Source: Silene conica
Taxonomy: Eukaryota > Streptophyta > Magnoliopsida > Caryophyllales > Caryophyllaceae
Reading direction: 5' to 3'
NCBI GenBank assembly: GCA_029255685.2
Contig: CM055317.2
Location: 70,049,460 to 70,113,459 of the forward strand
DNA length: 64,000 bases
Within the stretch, counting starts at the first letter, position 1. Every line of letters starts with the position of its first letter. A program made the position numbers and the translations under genes. Below, piece after piece: positions 24,853 through 36,397 of the stretch. Below the pieces are notes generated by a model, which was not told the DNA's origin, searched no databases, and saw nothing but the letters and a program-made list of their open reading frames with translations.

Positions 24853-25184
24853 TAGGTAGCACAGACACCTCTCTTAATTAGCCGTCCCGTGTCCGACACC
24901 GTGTCCGACACTCGGATATCCAACACTCGTTGGACACGTGACTAAACATATTATAGTTTAGAGGAAGAATAAAATTTTAAAAAGATAGATTAAAAGAGAA
25001 TTTTGGGTGGAAAATGAGAATTAGTCAGAGTAAAAGTCGAATTGTACATTTACTTGTTTAGATTTAGCTTCAAATACATGATAAAAATAAAATTATACGT
25101 TATTTATAACCATAAACTATATATTTTATTATATTTAAATGTCGTGTCACGTGTCTGTGTCCGTGTACGTTTTAGTGCTACCTA
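24853..25184. mobile_element. TIR element with TAGGTAGCAC ends (332 bp)
   Basis: It begins TAGGTAGCACAGACAC and ends in the inverted TAGTGCTACCTA. The inside has repeated GTGTCCGACACC/GGACACGTG motifs. A related left end recurs at 63727. No clear target duplication was found, so the superfamily is unassigned. Confidence 0.5.
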
Positions 25185-26559
25185 GAAGGTTATGTCATAA
25201 ATGAATTAATGATTATAAGAAAAGAGACTAAGAGAGACATTAACAATAAATAAAAAGGGTTTTTTGTGATAAACTACCTTATATTTATATTCATTTGTGA
25301 ATAACTATCTTACTTTTATTTTTTTGTTAAAAACTACCTTATATTTTTTTTTGTTAAAACCTACCAAAAAAAAGACTTGGGCCAATTTCCGACGATAACT
25401 GTGGTTGGATTGACCACAACAGCAGGGGTACTTCCCTCTATTTCGCAGAGAGGTACATAGATTATTGGAGGTTTCAACTGTTGGAGTGAGTGTCCTCAAC
25501 AATAGTGCGTGCACGACTGATTTAGCCCTAATCAGTTGAAATCTCATACATGCATCAACGTGCATATTGAATTACGGATGGGATGATATTTTAGTCGACT
25601 AATCGTCATTTACCGGTAATGATTAGCTTTAAATAGTTTGACATTATCGTCATATGATTGTGGTGATCAGTCGATCCTTTTAGGTCACACCTACAGGACA
25701 ATACCCGAACTTCAGGTAAAATACGGGTCGTTATTACAAGGCATACTAGTGTGTAGCCCGTGCATAAATGCACGGGTATAATATGAATCTATGTATAAAA
25801 AAAATTATGTAGGTGACAGTTTTAACTCAAAAATATAAATATTTTGTATGAACATGGAATTGTTTAAATAAGTGAATATATATGTATAAAATCAATAAAT
25901 AGTTTAAAAATAGATATCATTCTTACACCTTAAATATTGATTGAAGACAAAACAAACGTAAAGATAAAAAGTCCTTAGAGAAATCAAAGGAGGAAGACGA
26001 CGCGGGTAATCTGATGGTTAATGTGAAAAAGTACAATATTACGTTATACCTGAATGACTCCCATAAACCATGATGTAAGAGGTCGGAGATACTCAATTTT
26101 ACGGTTGCATTAACAAAACATAGAGATTGTTTCCGAATTATAATCCGGAATAAAAATAGAGATGATTCAAATCATTATCCCTTCATCGTAAGAAAAATCT
26201 CGTTTAAAATAGTCATTTTTCTATATTCCGTCCAAAATCAAAAGAATTAATGAGACTGACTCCATCAAGTACAACAATATCAAACATATTAGTGCAATTC
26301 TAAATATAAATACCAACGGAATGTTGTAAATGTTGTATGATACAGGCCCACACCGAGTACTAAAATTAAAGAATTAAAGAGCTCATTTTAATCACGCCAT
26401 ATCCAATCTCCTTGTATTTGTGCCTTCAAATTGAAATTGGACTTTGACACCCTTCGTTGTTACCCTGAAATGCAAACACCAAATGTTAATATAGTGTAAC
26501 ATTCATACTTTCAAATTGTGAGATAATTTGCATTTTCAGCATTGTTTATGTAGTAGCAT

Positions 26560-29073
26560 CACTACTAGAAATTTGGGATACGAGTACGCCTCTTAGAGGA
26601 CGGCTGGGGATGAGACCGTCTTGTATCAACCAAATGAAACTAGCGCCATTGGTAGTCATACGAATAGCACGGTTAACAACAAAACCGTCCTCATTATTAA
26701 AGTAATAAGGACGGTTGGTCAATTAAACCGTCCTCTTATTAAAAAAGAAGACGGTTATATAATTGAACCGTCCTCTTAGGGTCCTCTTATTGAAAAAGAA
26801 GACGGTTATATAATTGAACCGTCCTCTTAGGGTCCTCCTAATATCTTATTTCACCTCGCCGTTAACCACCATTATCACTCCATCCTTGTCGCAAACGCGA
26901 ATAACCAAACATCCCCAATTTGTAATTCTAGAATTCTTTACCAAGCAGTCCCTCTTTCTATCATCTATCAATCCGTCTTACCAGAGGTATGATCTCTATG
27001 TTCAACTGAGTTAATCAATTAGGCTTCGTTTTACAATTATTAGACCCGTTTCTTTTTTTCCTTGTTGTTGTTGATTTTTAATTGATTTGGGGAATAACTG
27101 GAAACTAAATTTGAGTAATATGAATTTCAATAGACCATTGAGTATTGAATAACTTGTTGGAATTACAACTACCCAGCCCTCAAACCACACAACATAGGAG
27201 GCAGTGATATTCATCCTCGTCCTTCACTTGTTACCACCTTCATCTTCTTTCTTAAGAGAGTCACAGTTAGATCGTATCTCAATTCATCGGTAAAATGACA
27301 CCGTTTTCATTAATTTGCTTCGAAAATGGCGGGGATAGTAGCTCGGAGGTCTATTCTAGGTCTTCGTGCTTCTCACCTTGTAAGCTTCTTTTCTTTCTCT
27401 ATCTTCAATCCCTACTTTTTCATGTTAAATTTGTGTTACTCTTTAAGTTTACGGCATTTTGATGATAATTAATGTAATTTACATAATACATTTGTATTAC
27501 TTTACTCAATAGAATTTGTTGATTAAGCCTCCATGATATTAGATAAATGTTGAGTTTTTTGCAAATTTACTTTGAGTTTGGGAAGATGATTAGAATGGGT
27601 TTGATTTTTTTTTTTGCGTGCTTATATCAATCTTGTGTCGTAAATTTGAGAGCTGGAAGCAAGGGAGACGAAAGTGTATGATATGCTATCTTTTAACCTT
27701 CTACTTATAATAATGTAAGAGGACATGAAAAATAATAGGCATGGCTTCCTCTTGCTTGAAAGTTCTTTCTTCTTGTTGCGTTTCACATAGGTACAATCTG
27801 CGATATGTCTTCCTTTCAAGAGTAGTACTAGGAGTGTGTAGGATTGATTCTTTCAAGACATGGGAATAGTCATTTAAAATTTTTCATCTGGCAACGGTCT
27901 GGCTTTACTTTACATAGTAGAGTTTTCGCCTATGGTAGACGACTTACACAATTACACTATTGCAAGAAGAATTTAGATTATATACGCAATTAAATCTTCC
28001 ATTTTGACCATATTGTAAGTACTGACTTCATGTCTATAAATCCGAAAAAACACTTATTAGTATTGATTTTTCGGTGTGTATAAAATTTGATTCCTTTTTT
28101 TCTGCCGAGATATTAAGAGGAAGCGATCGACTACCAAAATTCATATAAGTGAAAGACCTTTTCTTCTGTTTTTGGTTCAAATTCCTCAACTAGCCTTTAC
28201 CAATTGCTTGTGATTAGAAGTCGAGGTCATAATGATTGACATATATGTTCATATGCTCCCCCTGGTATAATAGAAGGAGTGTCCCTTATTTGTTTGATAG
28301 GATAGGACGAATAGGTTAATGGTGTGTTCCGAATGTATGGGTGATTCAAGAAAAGAAGCGGATTCTCAAGCTTCCTTTAAGAGTTTCTAGTTTCTTTTTT
28401 CTTAAACCTAGATTTTTCGACTTATTTTCTCAAGACGTAGAACGAGTGTCTGCATTGTTTCAACTCATCACTCATTCCTTCTTCTCTTAGTAGGCTTGTG
28501 GAAAGGGCCAAAAGTACAGCTGTAGGTATCAATAAAAAAATTTATATTATATTAAGGTTGTGTTAAACTTATATCATAGTTCATATTTTTTAGATACAAA
28601 CTTATTCCTTTTCGTTTGGTTAGATTTAGAATATAAATTTAATTTTTTTTGTATTTTCTGAAATGTAGGAGATGATATATTTAAATTAATGAAACAATTT
28701 TTGTTTGAAAGATCTAGTTTTTAAAGAGCATGGATTTGATGTTATAAATTGGCGCAAAAAAACAGGGTAGCTATATTTATAAATTGGCGTCAAAAAAACG
28801 CGGGCAATATTCATAAATTGACGCTAAATAATGGGCGCAAAAAAAATGGGCACGAAAAAATCAAAGAAGACGGTTCCAAATTCAACCGTCCTCTTTCAAA
28901 CATCAAATAAGACGGTTCCAATTTCAACCGTCCTCTTTCATAAATCCAAAGAGGACGGTTTGACTTTTTTCCAACCGTCCTCTTAAGCAACGAGGACGAC
29001 TGAATTTAGGACGGTTGTTTTCAGGTCTTAGGACGGTTTTTAACCGTCCTTGTTGCCCCTTTTTGTAGTAGTG
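26560..29073. mobile_element. Non-autonomous CACTA (En/Spm) element, 2514 bp
   Basis: The ends are CACTACTAGAAATTTGGG and CCCCTTTTTGTAGTAGTG. A 3-bp duplication CAT lies on both sides (26557-26559, 29074-29076), and copy 1 of the Helitron is the empty site (GTAGCATATTCTG at about 11036). The subterminal regions (26600-26840, 28860-29060) hold many direct and inverted copies of GACGGTT / AACCGTCCTC, typical transposase-binding arrays. No transposase was found. A captured gene start lies at 27326. Confidence 0.85.
27326..27379 (+). pseudogene. Captured first exon with a mitochondrial-type presequence, inside the CACTA element
   Basis: ATG opens the peptide MAGIVARRSILGLRASHL and the exon closes at the donor CACCTT/GTAAGC. 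The peptide is Arg-rich, without acids, and looks like a mitochondrial targeting presequence. A splice-like CCAGAG/GTATGATC upstream (26990/26991) and a leader with TTTCTTAAGAGAGTCAC suggest that promoter and 5' UTR were captured too. No downstream exons were recognised up to 28860, so the parental gene is unknown. The capture is inferred from the peptide and the splice signal; the exon could be chance. Confidence 0.35.
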
Positions 29074-32000
29074 CATATTCTGAAAAGTTCTAGGGTTTAT
29101 TAGATTTCAAATAATCTGTTAAGTCTCATTTAATGTGTCCTAAGAAATCTAAGATGCACCAAGGCGAAATTTGGTTAGTGTCTCATCTATGGAGCATCTT
29201 AGGCGCACTCGAGGCGCGCCTTTACAAACTAAGACGGAGTATACAAAATTCGAGCCCTCCAATATGTTTTTCATACGTTGATCACTGGCCCAATGACAAT
29301 GATATAGCTAATTTGGCAATGTGAAACAAATTAAAATATACGGAGTAATAAAATTTAGTACATATTATTCCCTCTAATTCCTTTGAATTGACCTATTTGT
29401 TCAAAATCCACATCAGAAATTTCGAAAAATGGAATGATTTAGAGTCGGAGGGTGTATGCCTTAAAATAGTAGTCTCACAATGATTAAATCAAATTAAATG
29501 ATATTTTTTCATATAATAGTCAAATCCGACATCGGGACACGTATTCGTGTAGGATACTTCTCACTGAGTTCGAGCAAGATAGACTTATAGTGACTACATA
29601 CAAATCACTTACTAAAACTCAGTTACCTACCTAAAATTTTCATTATCATCCTCTTCAAGACTTCAATAGCCAGCTTTATTTATTCTGTTAGACTTTATTC
29701 TGTTAAAGCTGTTAGCGGCTACTACTAAGCAAACTAAAAATTGTGAAAACTCTCAACTCCTTCCTCTAAAGCTTAGTAGTTAGGAGCTAACTTATTATAA
29801 GATGTTGGTAGATTTGTAGGGTCTATTAGATGAGCTATTTATTCAAGATGAAACAAACTGTAATAATGACCTTATAAGAGGGTCAAATGTTGGTATAACT
29901 AAACATGAACAATTGAACACTACAAATTCAACAACTGAAAAACTAAAGGTCAAAGGAGATAAAAAAATGTTAAGAAATCAAAAGGAGATGGTATTGCACT
30001 AATCGAACTTGTGTATAGAATCTTTAAACTCCTCTGCAACCATTAATCTCGTATCACTCCGACTATAATTTTTGGATTAAAAATCAAACAAAGACCCCTA
30101 ATTTTCGATATTCAGTCATTTCATAATCAACTAAGTTAAACATCTTTAGATTTCACCTTAAATCATAAGCAAACACAACCGAAATAAGAAAAATATCAAA
30201 TAATGCTGTCATCTTGATTTCTTTGGAGATAGACCCACCACCATTAATCAAGTTTATTTCTTGATTAGTTAATTTGGAGGATTGCATAGTCTAATAATTG
30301 AGTCTTTTTGATGTCTTAGTTCAGTGTTGAAGACGGAGGTATCCTGGACAATAGGTCCTAGGTTCGATTCCCCCCTCCCCTCTATTGTAATGCGACCAAG
30401 TGCATGCTTCGTTGAACCAACAAAAAATAATTGAGCCTTTTTCACGCTAAACACCCAAATCATTTTCGCAAATTAAGTCGCTTACCATTAATCGAACCTG
30501 TCATCGTCAAACTAAGTAAGTTAAGTTAATCCCCAAATTAGATCACATCTACAAAAATTACGTATAACCTAAAACGACTCCGACGAAGAAAAATGACAGG
30601 AAAAAAAAAGGAATTACCGGGTAATTAAAAGACTATAGTAGAAATAATATGAAAACTATCACAAATTATTCGATATTTCGTAGAGATGGCTAAATATAAC
30701 AACAATTCATTATTTTCAAAAATGTTCTTTTAATAAATGATGTTCAAAAGTAATTAAATTGTTTGTAAATAATACAAAATTGTGACGGGCCACATATAAT
30801 TTGTGTTACAAATATTTATAATGTTTTGCCAATAGCCGACAACATTACAAATATTGAAAGTTATCTTTATAAACTACATTTGTTAATATATTACATTTAT
30901 TAGTTTGTATTTCTCCAATATAAAATTTCCAAACCCTTATTACTGGTAACCTAAAAAATACGGAGTAGTAATATAAAGTCGGTCATGTTTCAATAGTAAC
31001 ATAAAGTTGAAAACACCTAATAATGTTGACTCTTATATGACAATTGCGAGTTGAGACGGAGTCATCTTTGTTTTGGGAGGAAATATTTCGTCTCAATTTA
31101 CCTCTTGCGACAGATGTTTAGGGCCAAAGTTACTTTTGCGACAAAACCAAATGACGTTTTCGACGGACACTTTTGCCATGTTGACCTTTGTTTTGCGTAC
31201 TATATATAGTGTTAAAACAATTTATAATATCTCACCTATGCTAAAAAACATTACAAATAATGAATGTTTTCTTCCACTACATTAATAGTTATATTACATT
31301 CATCAAATTGTTTTCTTTCACCTTAAATTTCTGTACCCTTCTTACACGTGACCCCCAAAAATAGTTTCATAAAATCGATCCTGTCTAAAAACATGTCGTG
31401 ATTAATAATAGTTAAGAAAACTATTACATATGATAATTATTAAAAAATATGGTTGGATATTAAATGCTTTGCAAAAATCTGGTATTTTTGTGGAAAAAAG
31501 TATAAGTTGATAAAAAGTATAGAGTACTACTTTTACATTTTAGCAAAAATTCAAGAAATTAAGATGGCGAGAAGATCGAGACAAATGGAAAATAGCGTAG
31601 AGTAACTTTTACAAATTAAAGATGGTGATACCGAAGATGTCTTAGTCTAGTTGTTAAGACGGAGGTATTGTGGACAATAGGTGACAGGATCGAATCCCCC
31701 TCCTCTATTGTGTGTGACTAAGTGCGGAGCAGAGTAGTGGATGAGTTGATAGTTTTTGTTTTACGTATTTATTGTGTACATAATCCGTATTTTATACGGT
31801 CGATCGATATGAGCGCGACACGTCACATTTTTACTCTAAAATAGCGGTTACCGGCTGTTGCTTTAATATATTAAATGATTATACTAAGGAAACAACTTTA
31901 AAAATGATTTATGGGGAAGCAGATGAACAATATAAAATGTTTTAACAAAAAAATCCAAGTTATCGTCGGAAATTGGCATGAGTCATATTTTGGTATGTTT

Positions 32001-32210
32001 TAACAAAATAAAATAAAATGTAAGGTAGTAGTTTTTAACAAAAAAAATAAAAGTAAGGTAGTTGTTCACAAATGAACATAAATATAAGGCAGTTTTTCAC
32101 CCTAAATAAAATATGTAACATAAATTTTTGTGCGAGACCGTCTTACTTAATTGGTATGGTAATTAGTTTTCTCATCGAAGGAGGGCATTATCTGGCACCT
32201 CTCATACGTA

Positions 32211-32466
32211 CTCCCTCCATTCTTTTTATATCACCCCATCTCATTATTCACGTTTGCCGATGTCCATTTTGTTTTGATTATATCTTTAGCTACATACTAC
32301 TAAAAATTATAAAAGTTTGATATTCTTAATCTCTTATCAAGACAATCCAAAAAAGATCTCACAAGAATATATTTCCGTGAACGGATTGAGAGAAAACCGA
32401 CGTTGAATAGTCGATTGTGAATAGTGTCAAAACAAAAGTTGGGTGATATAAAAAGAATGGAAAGAG
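32211..32466. mobile_element. Stowaway MITE (256 bp)
   Basis: It starts CTCCCTCCATTCTTTTTAT, ends TATAAAAAGAATGGAAAGAG and is flanked by TA. The long complementary ends (TTCTTTTTATATCACCC and its inverse) are clear. Confidence 0.85.
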
Positions 32467-32600
32467 TATTATGTAAGTGACACTATTCATGAGGTGATCC
32501 ATTTTCCCTACTTGTCTTCCCACGTACTTTATTGTGAGATAAGTTTATCCGTTTTCAGCTTGTGACATACATTATCCATCACAAATAAGACCATTTGCTC
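32467..32600. mobile_element. Partial MULE-type MITE abutting the Stowaway
   Basis: It contains TTTTCAGCTTGTGACATAC and ends TCCATCACAAATAAGAC, like the right half of the family at 2381 and 8976. The left end is not identifiable. Confidence 0.4.
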
Positions 32601-34122
32601 ACAATAAGACAAGTGGAAGAGCAAGTGGAGAAGGGTGATGAAGCTCAATTTTTTTTTAATAAAACTCGTAAAAGGTGCATATAAACTCAAAATATTTGTT
32701 ATAAATTTCCAAATTTATACTAAGCAAATGTATACAACTGATTGTATAGTTCAATACTTATGGATTATGGACTTGAAGAGCGTATTTCAGCATAGTATTC
32801 CTTAATTGTAATAAAAATATAAAAAAATAAAATTGAATGGCAAAGCATGAAACAAGGCTGCTCAGAACAGTTGACTGAAAGGGACCTTTATCTAAATGGA
32901 GGTCTTATACTTGTAGACCAAGAATGTCGGGCGTAAAACATGGAAAACAATTACTCTTACATTCCTACTATCTTGAATTACTCAAAAACACTACTTCGTA
33001 CTTCTCTATTCCTTTTTAAATGAATTTTATTTTATTTATCCCCTTTAATTTTGATACTTCCTAAATTTTGCACACAATTTTGCTAAATTTGGTACATTTT
33101 TCATCTTATTTCGATGTTATTCCTCTCACTTTTTACACAATTAGAGAGGATAATAATTAAAAGAAAAAAATCCCAAAAAATATGTATGTTCAGCCACCCT
33201 ACCACCAATTGCCCTACCACTAGACGCTCACAACCAGAACGCACCACCAGCAGCCGCCATAAATCAACCTACATCAACCACCATAAACCGACCCACTTTC
33301 AATAATCTAAAATCCCAAATTCCTCAAAAAATCCAAAATCCCAAAATTTCAAACTCTAATTGTAAAAAACTTTCTCTTTAAGATGAAAATAACATTTATT
33401 CAATCAATTAAAAGACGTGTATTAATAAATTTGTTGATAGAACGACGAAATTCCTTGTGATATGTGGGAATTAAAATTCACAATTCGTTAAAGTATCGAC
33501 AATTTGGATAGGACTTGGGAGTGAAAGAAGAGGAGAGAGAGAATTTTTTTAAGTTGTTTTTTTACTACACAAATTCTCATTTGTGACGACAATATCCGTT
33601 GCAAGCTTATGACGGGTCAAATAGAATCCATTTGAAGAGATAAAGACAAATCATTTGTCATTCCCTATGCATTTTTTATCAATGGTAACTTCGAAATAAG
33701 GTGACAAAAATGTGATGGATTAAGTAAAACTATGTGCGGGATTTAGTAAATAAGTAAATTTTTTACTATAAAATACATAGCATATAAACTATATCTGTTG
33801 TACTAGTTGTACGGCGTAAAATTTGAGTACAATAACGTCTTGAAAGTTAGATTTTCCTCCCAAATACCTAAGTTATAGCGAAATTTTCTAACTTGAAGAT
33901 TGTTTCAATTATTGGATTCCAGATCTAAAAACATAATCAAACGTCCTACAAACCACCTCTGATATTAATATATCGTAAATGCGTAATACTAATAAGAGCT
34001 CACTTAAAGAACAAGAAAAACTATTGTAAGTAATTGATCGTGACAATCTATTTTTAGAGCAATAAAGTGAATACAGTATATGCTAACAAAATTTAAACCC
34101 ACATCATAAATATTATCTCTTA
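32601..34122. other. Gene-free, AT-rich spacer with one MITE fragment
   Basis: No gene. At 33567-33665 a fragment starting ACACAAATTCTCATTTGTGAC belongs to the same MULE-MITE family. The rest shows nothing that can be named. Confidence 0.4.
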
Positions 34123-34317
34123 CTCCCTCTAATTTAGCCTATTCTTCCCATTTCTTTTTAAACCAAAATTAAGAAATGAATATGAACCACACAAATCATC
34201 CTACTCCACATGAAATTGAATTTGGACCACAAGAAACTTACCAAATAAGGAAAGACGGAAGGAAACGTGATTATCGTCAATAAGAAAAGAGGGAAGAATA
34301 AGCCGGATAGGAGGGAT
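34123..34317. mobile_element. Stowaway MITE (195 bp)
   Basis: It starts CTCCCTCTAATTTAGCCTAT and ends AATAAGCCGGATAGGAGGGAT, with TA on both sides. Confidence 0.8.
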
Positions 34318-34734
34318 TACAAATTACCCGATGACGTCCTACTACTAAATGCACTAATCCAGACATTGTTGATTTATGGTAAGAATCTAAATAATCAGTG
34401 TACCTGAACGATTACAGCAAAGCATGCTTACAAGTTACAAGAAAAACGAATCGGGCTAGCGACTGGTTAGTCAACCACGAGCTCTTCGTCATAATCTCCG
34501 TAAAGATTTACTAAGAGTTGTCCCTCATCATTTTATTTCTTGTTAATTTACCGTATTAGTACTGAAAAGAAGAAAACAATTTACCCAGTTAAATTAGTTA
34601 ACATTTACTTCCTCTGTCTCAATAAAGTATTTATGCTTACATCTACATCTATATATAATATAAAAAGGCTAGACAAAACACAACATTTCACCATTTCACT
34701 TTTGAGGAATTCTAACAAGCCACATCATCATCAT

Positions 34735-34778
<44 letters not shown>

Positions 34779-35141
34779 AATGAATTTTTACAAGCATTAA
34801 ATGCATATCATGATTTTAAATACCATAACATCATTATTTAAAAAATAAAAAAATAAAAAAAGCTAATGAATTTACAAGCTTTTAATGCATACCAAATTTT
34901 TAAATAGCATAATAACGAATAAAGTTTAGACTCTTATCTTTTAATAAATTTAACAACAATTAATAAATCAAAATGCATGCTAAATTTAAAATTTATGTGT
35001 TTATTGTTAGAATAAGTTAATCCCAAAAAAAAAACATCACTTTAAATTTACATCATGCAACTATTTTATTTTGTTATAAAATTGTATTAAAAGTCTAACC
35101 TAAAAAATGTGACATGACAAGTTTAATTGTGGCGTGATAAC

Positions 35142-35781
35142 TAGGGCAGAGTATGGATCAGATATCCGATCCGAAACCCTACTTCGGATCGGATATCCGA
35201 TCCGAAAATCCAAATTTTTAGTATCCGTGATCTGATCCGAAATGATCGGATATCCGAAATTTAGTATCCGAAAATATCGGATCAGTTATCCGATATCCGA
35301 TATCCGCTCTGTGTATTTTATATATTGTCAAACTGTAATAAAAAAGAAAACTAGCGTAATACTAATTTCATTCGGTATATATTACAATACATAAACCCGC
35401 TACCTATCAAGGAAAATTAGCATAATATTGTGGATTTCGGATATCGGATAACTGAAATTAGCTAGTACTTAAAATTGTGGATAGGTTTATTTACGATTTT
35501 GTGAAATTAGCTAGCACTATTTATGGATCAAATCTCGGATACGGATCGGATATTAACGGATATCGGGTATCCGATCCGATATTTGATATCTGATACAATA
35601 ACTTTCGGATATCGGATATCCAAATTTTTAAACCTGATATCCATATTTGATCCGATATCCAAATATTTCGGATACGGGTATCCAAACCGAACCACTTTTC
35701 GGATCAGATATCCATTATTTCGGATCAGATACGGATCGAATATCGGATAATTCGGATAATCGGTTTTTTTACTCAGCCCTA
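35142..35781. mobile_element. hAT-type element (640 bp) built of GGATATCC/GATCCGAT motifs
   Basis: The terminal inverted repeats are TAGGGCAGAGTA and TACTCAGCCCTA. The exact 8-bp target duplication GTGATAAC lies on both sides (35134-35141 and 35782-35789). The two arms are dense in palindromic CGGATATCCGATCCG-like words around a unique centre (about 35310-35510). A homologous segment enters the window's right edge at 63809. It is non-coding. Confidence 0.8.
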
Positions 35782-35951
35782 GTGATAACTTTTATTTGAC
35801 AAGGTAAAAAAAGGGACATAGATTACCAATTTAAGAAAATTAAAAAATACAGTATAAGTTAAAAAAAATTAAAAAAATAGAAGGTATAAACAAAAAGAAA
35901 TTGTAATTGATCTCCTCTCGTAGTTTACCTTATTTATTTATCCATTATTTC

Positions 35952-35959
<8 letters not shown>

Positions 35960-36004
<45 letters not shown>
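35960..36004. repeat. (TA)n microsatellite
   Basis: About 45 bp of uninterrupted alternating TA inside the Helitron. Confidence 0.95.
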
Positions 36005-36009
<5 letters not shown>

Positions 36010-36397
36010 TATTTATGTACCATATTTTTTATTTTCCTTTATATATGTTGAAATTAGGAGGTTTTTAACTGCATATGAAGTAGAAAATAAATTTCAATGC
36101 AATTTGTTCATATATGAAAGAGTGACTTCTTTAATGGAGTAGAAAATAAATTTCAATACAATTTTTAGATGGTCGTTTCAAAACAACCAAGTTATTCACA
36201 TTTTGGTTTGTCTCTCCTCCTGAATCAAAAATTGAATTGTATTAAACATTTATTTTAAAATACCGCTCCATCGGTCGTGTTCGTTTTAAACAAATGATTG
36301 AGAGAGAGTGAATACTCCGTATAAGTTATTCACAAATTAAACACTTAAACCCAGTAAATATTAATGATCCCGTGATTTTCACGGGCTCCAAAACTAG

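Larger units (their letters stand above)
25746..31878 (-). mobile_element. Non-autonomous Helitron, copy 2 (split by a CACTA element)
   Basis: It is the same element as 10227-14080. Both ends correspond exactly: CTAG preceded by A at 25745, hairpin CCCGTGCATAAATGCACGGG at 25757-25776, and final GA (31877-31878) followed by T. Relative to copy 1 it lacks about 140 bp (near 29498), lacks the 96 bp Stowaway, and has gained the 2.5 kb CACTA insertion. It sits inside the MULE-like element. Confidence 0.75.
25256..32103. mobile_element. MULE-like element with ~150 bp inverted ends, host of nested insertions
   Basis: The left end (25256-25403) and the right end (31953-32103, inverted) match over about 150 bp. 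Shared features include AGGGT at the tip, CTACCTTATATTTAT, TTCATTTGTGAA, GTTAAAAACTACC and CCAATTTCCGACGATAACT. The direct repeat AAATAAAA flanks the outer ends (25248-25255, 32104-32111), 8 bp and possibly 9. Without the nested Helitron the element is about 715 bp. The remnant right of the Helitron (31880-31935) reads YTKETTLKMIYGEADEQYKM in one frame, which vaguely recalls MULE transposase, but this is weak. Confidence 0.65.
34648..36397 (+). mobile_element. Non-autonomous Helitron (1.75 kb) carrying a hAT element
   Basis: The 5' end is TCTATATATAATATAAAAAG after an A. The 3' end is the hairpin CCCGTGATTTTCACGGG plus CTCCAAAACTAG, followed by T. It contains a long A-run (34741-34777), a (TA)n tract and a complete hAT-type element. 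No coding sequence. Confidence 0.65.
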
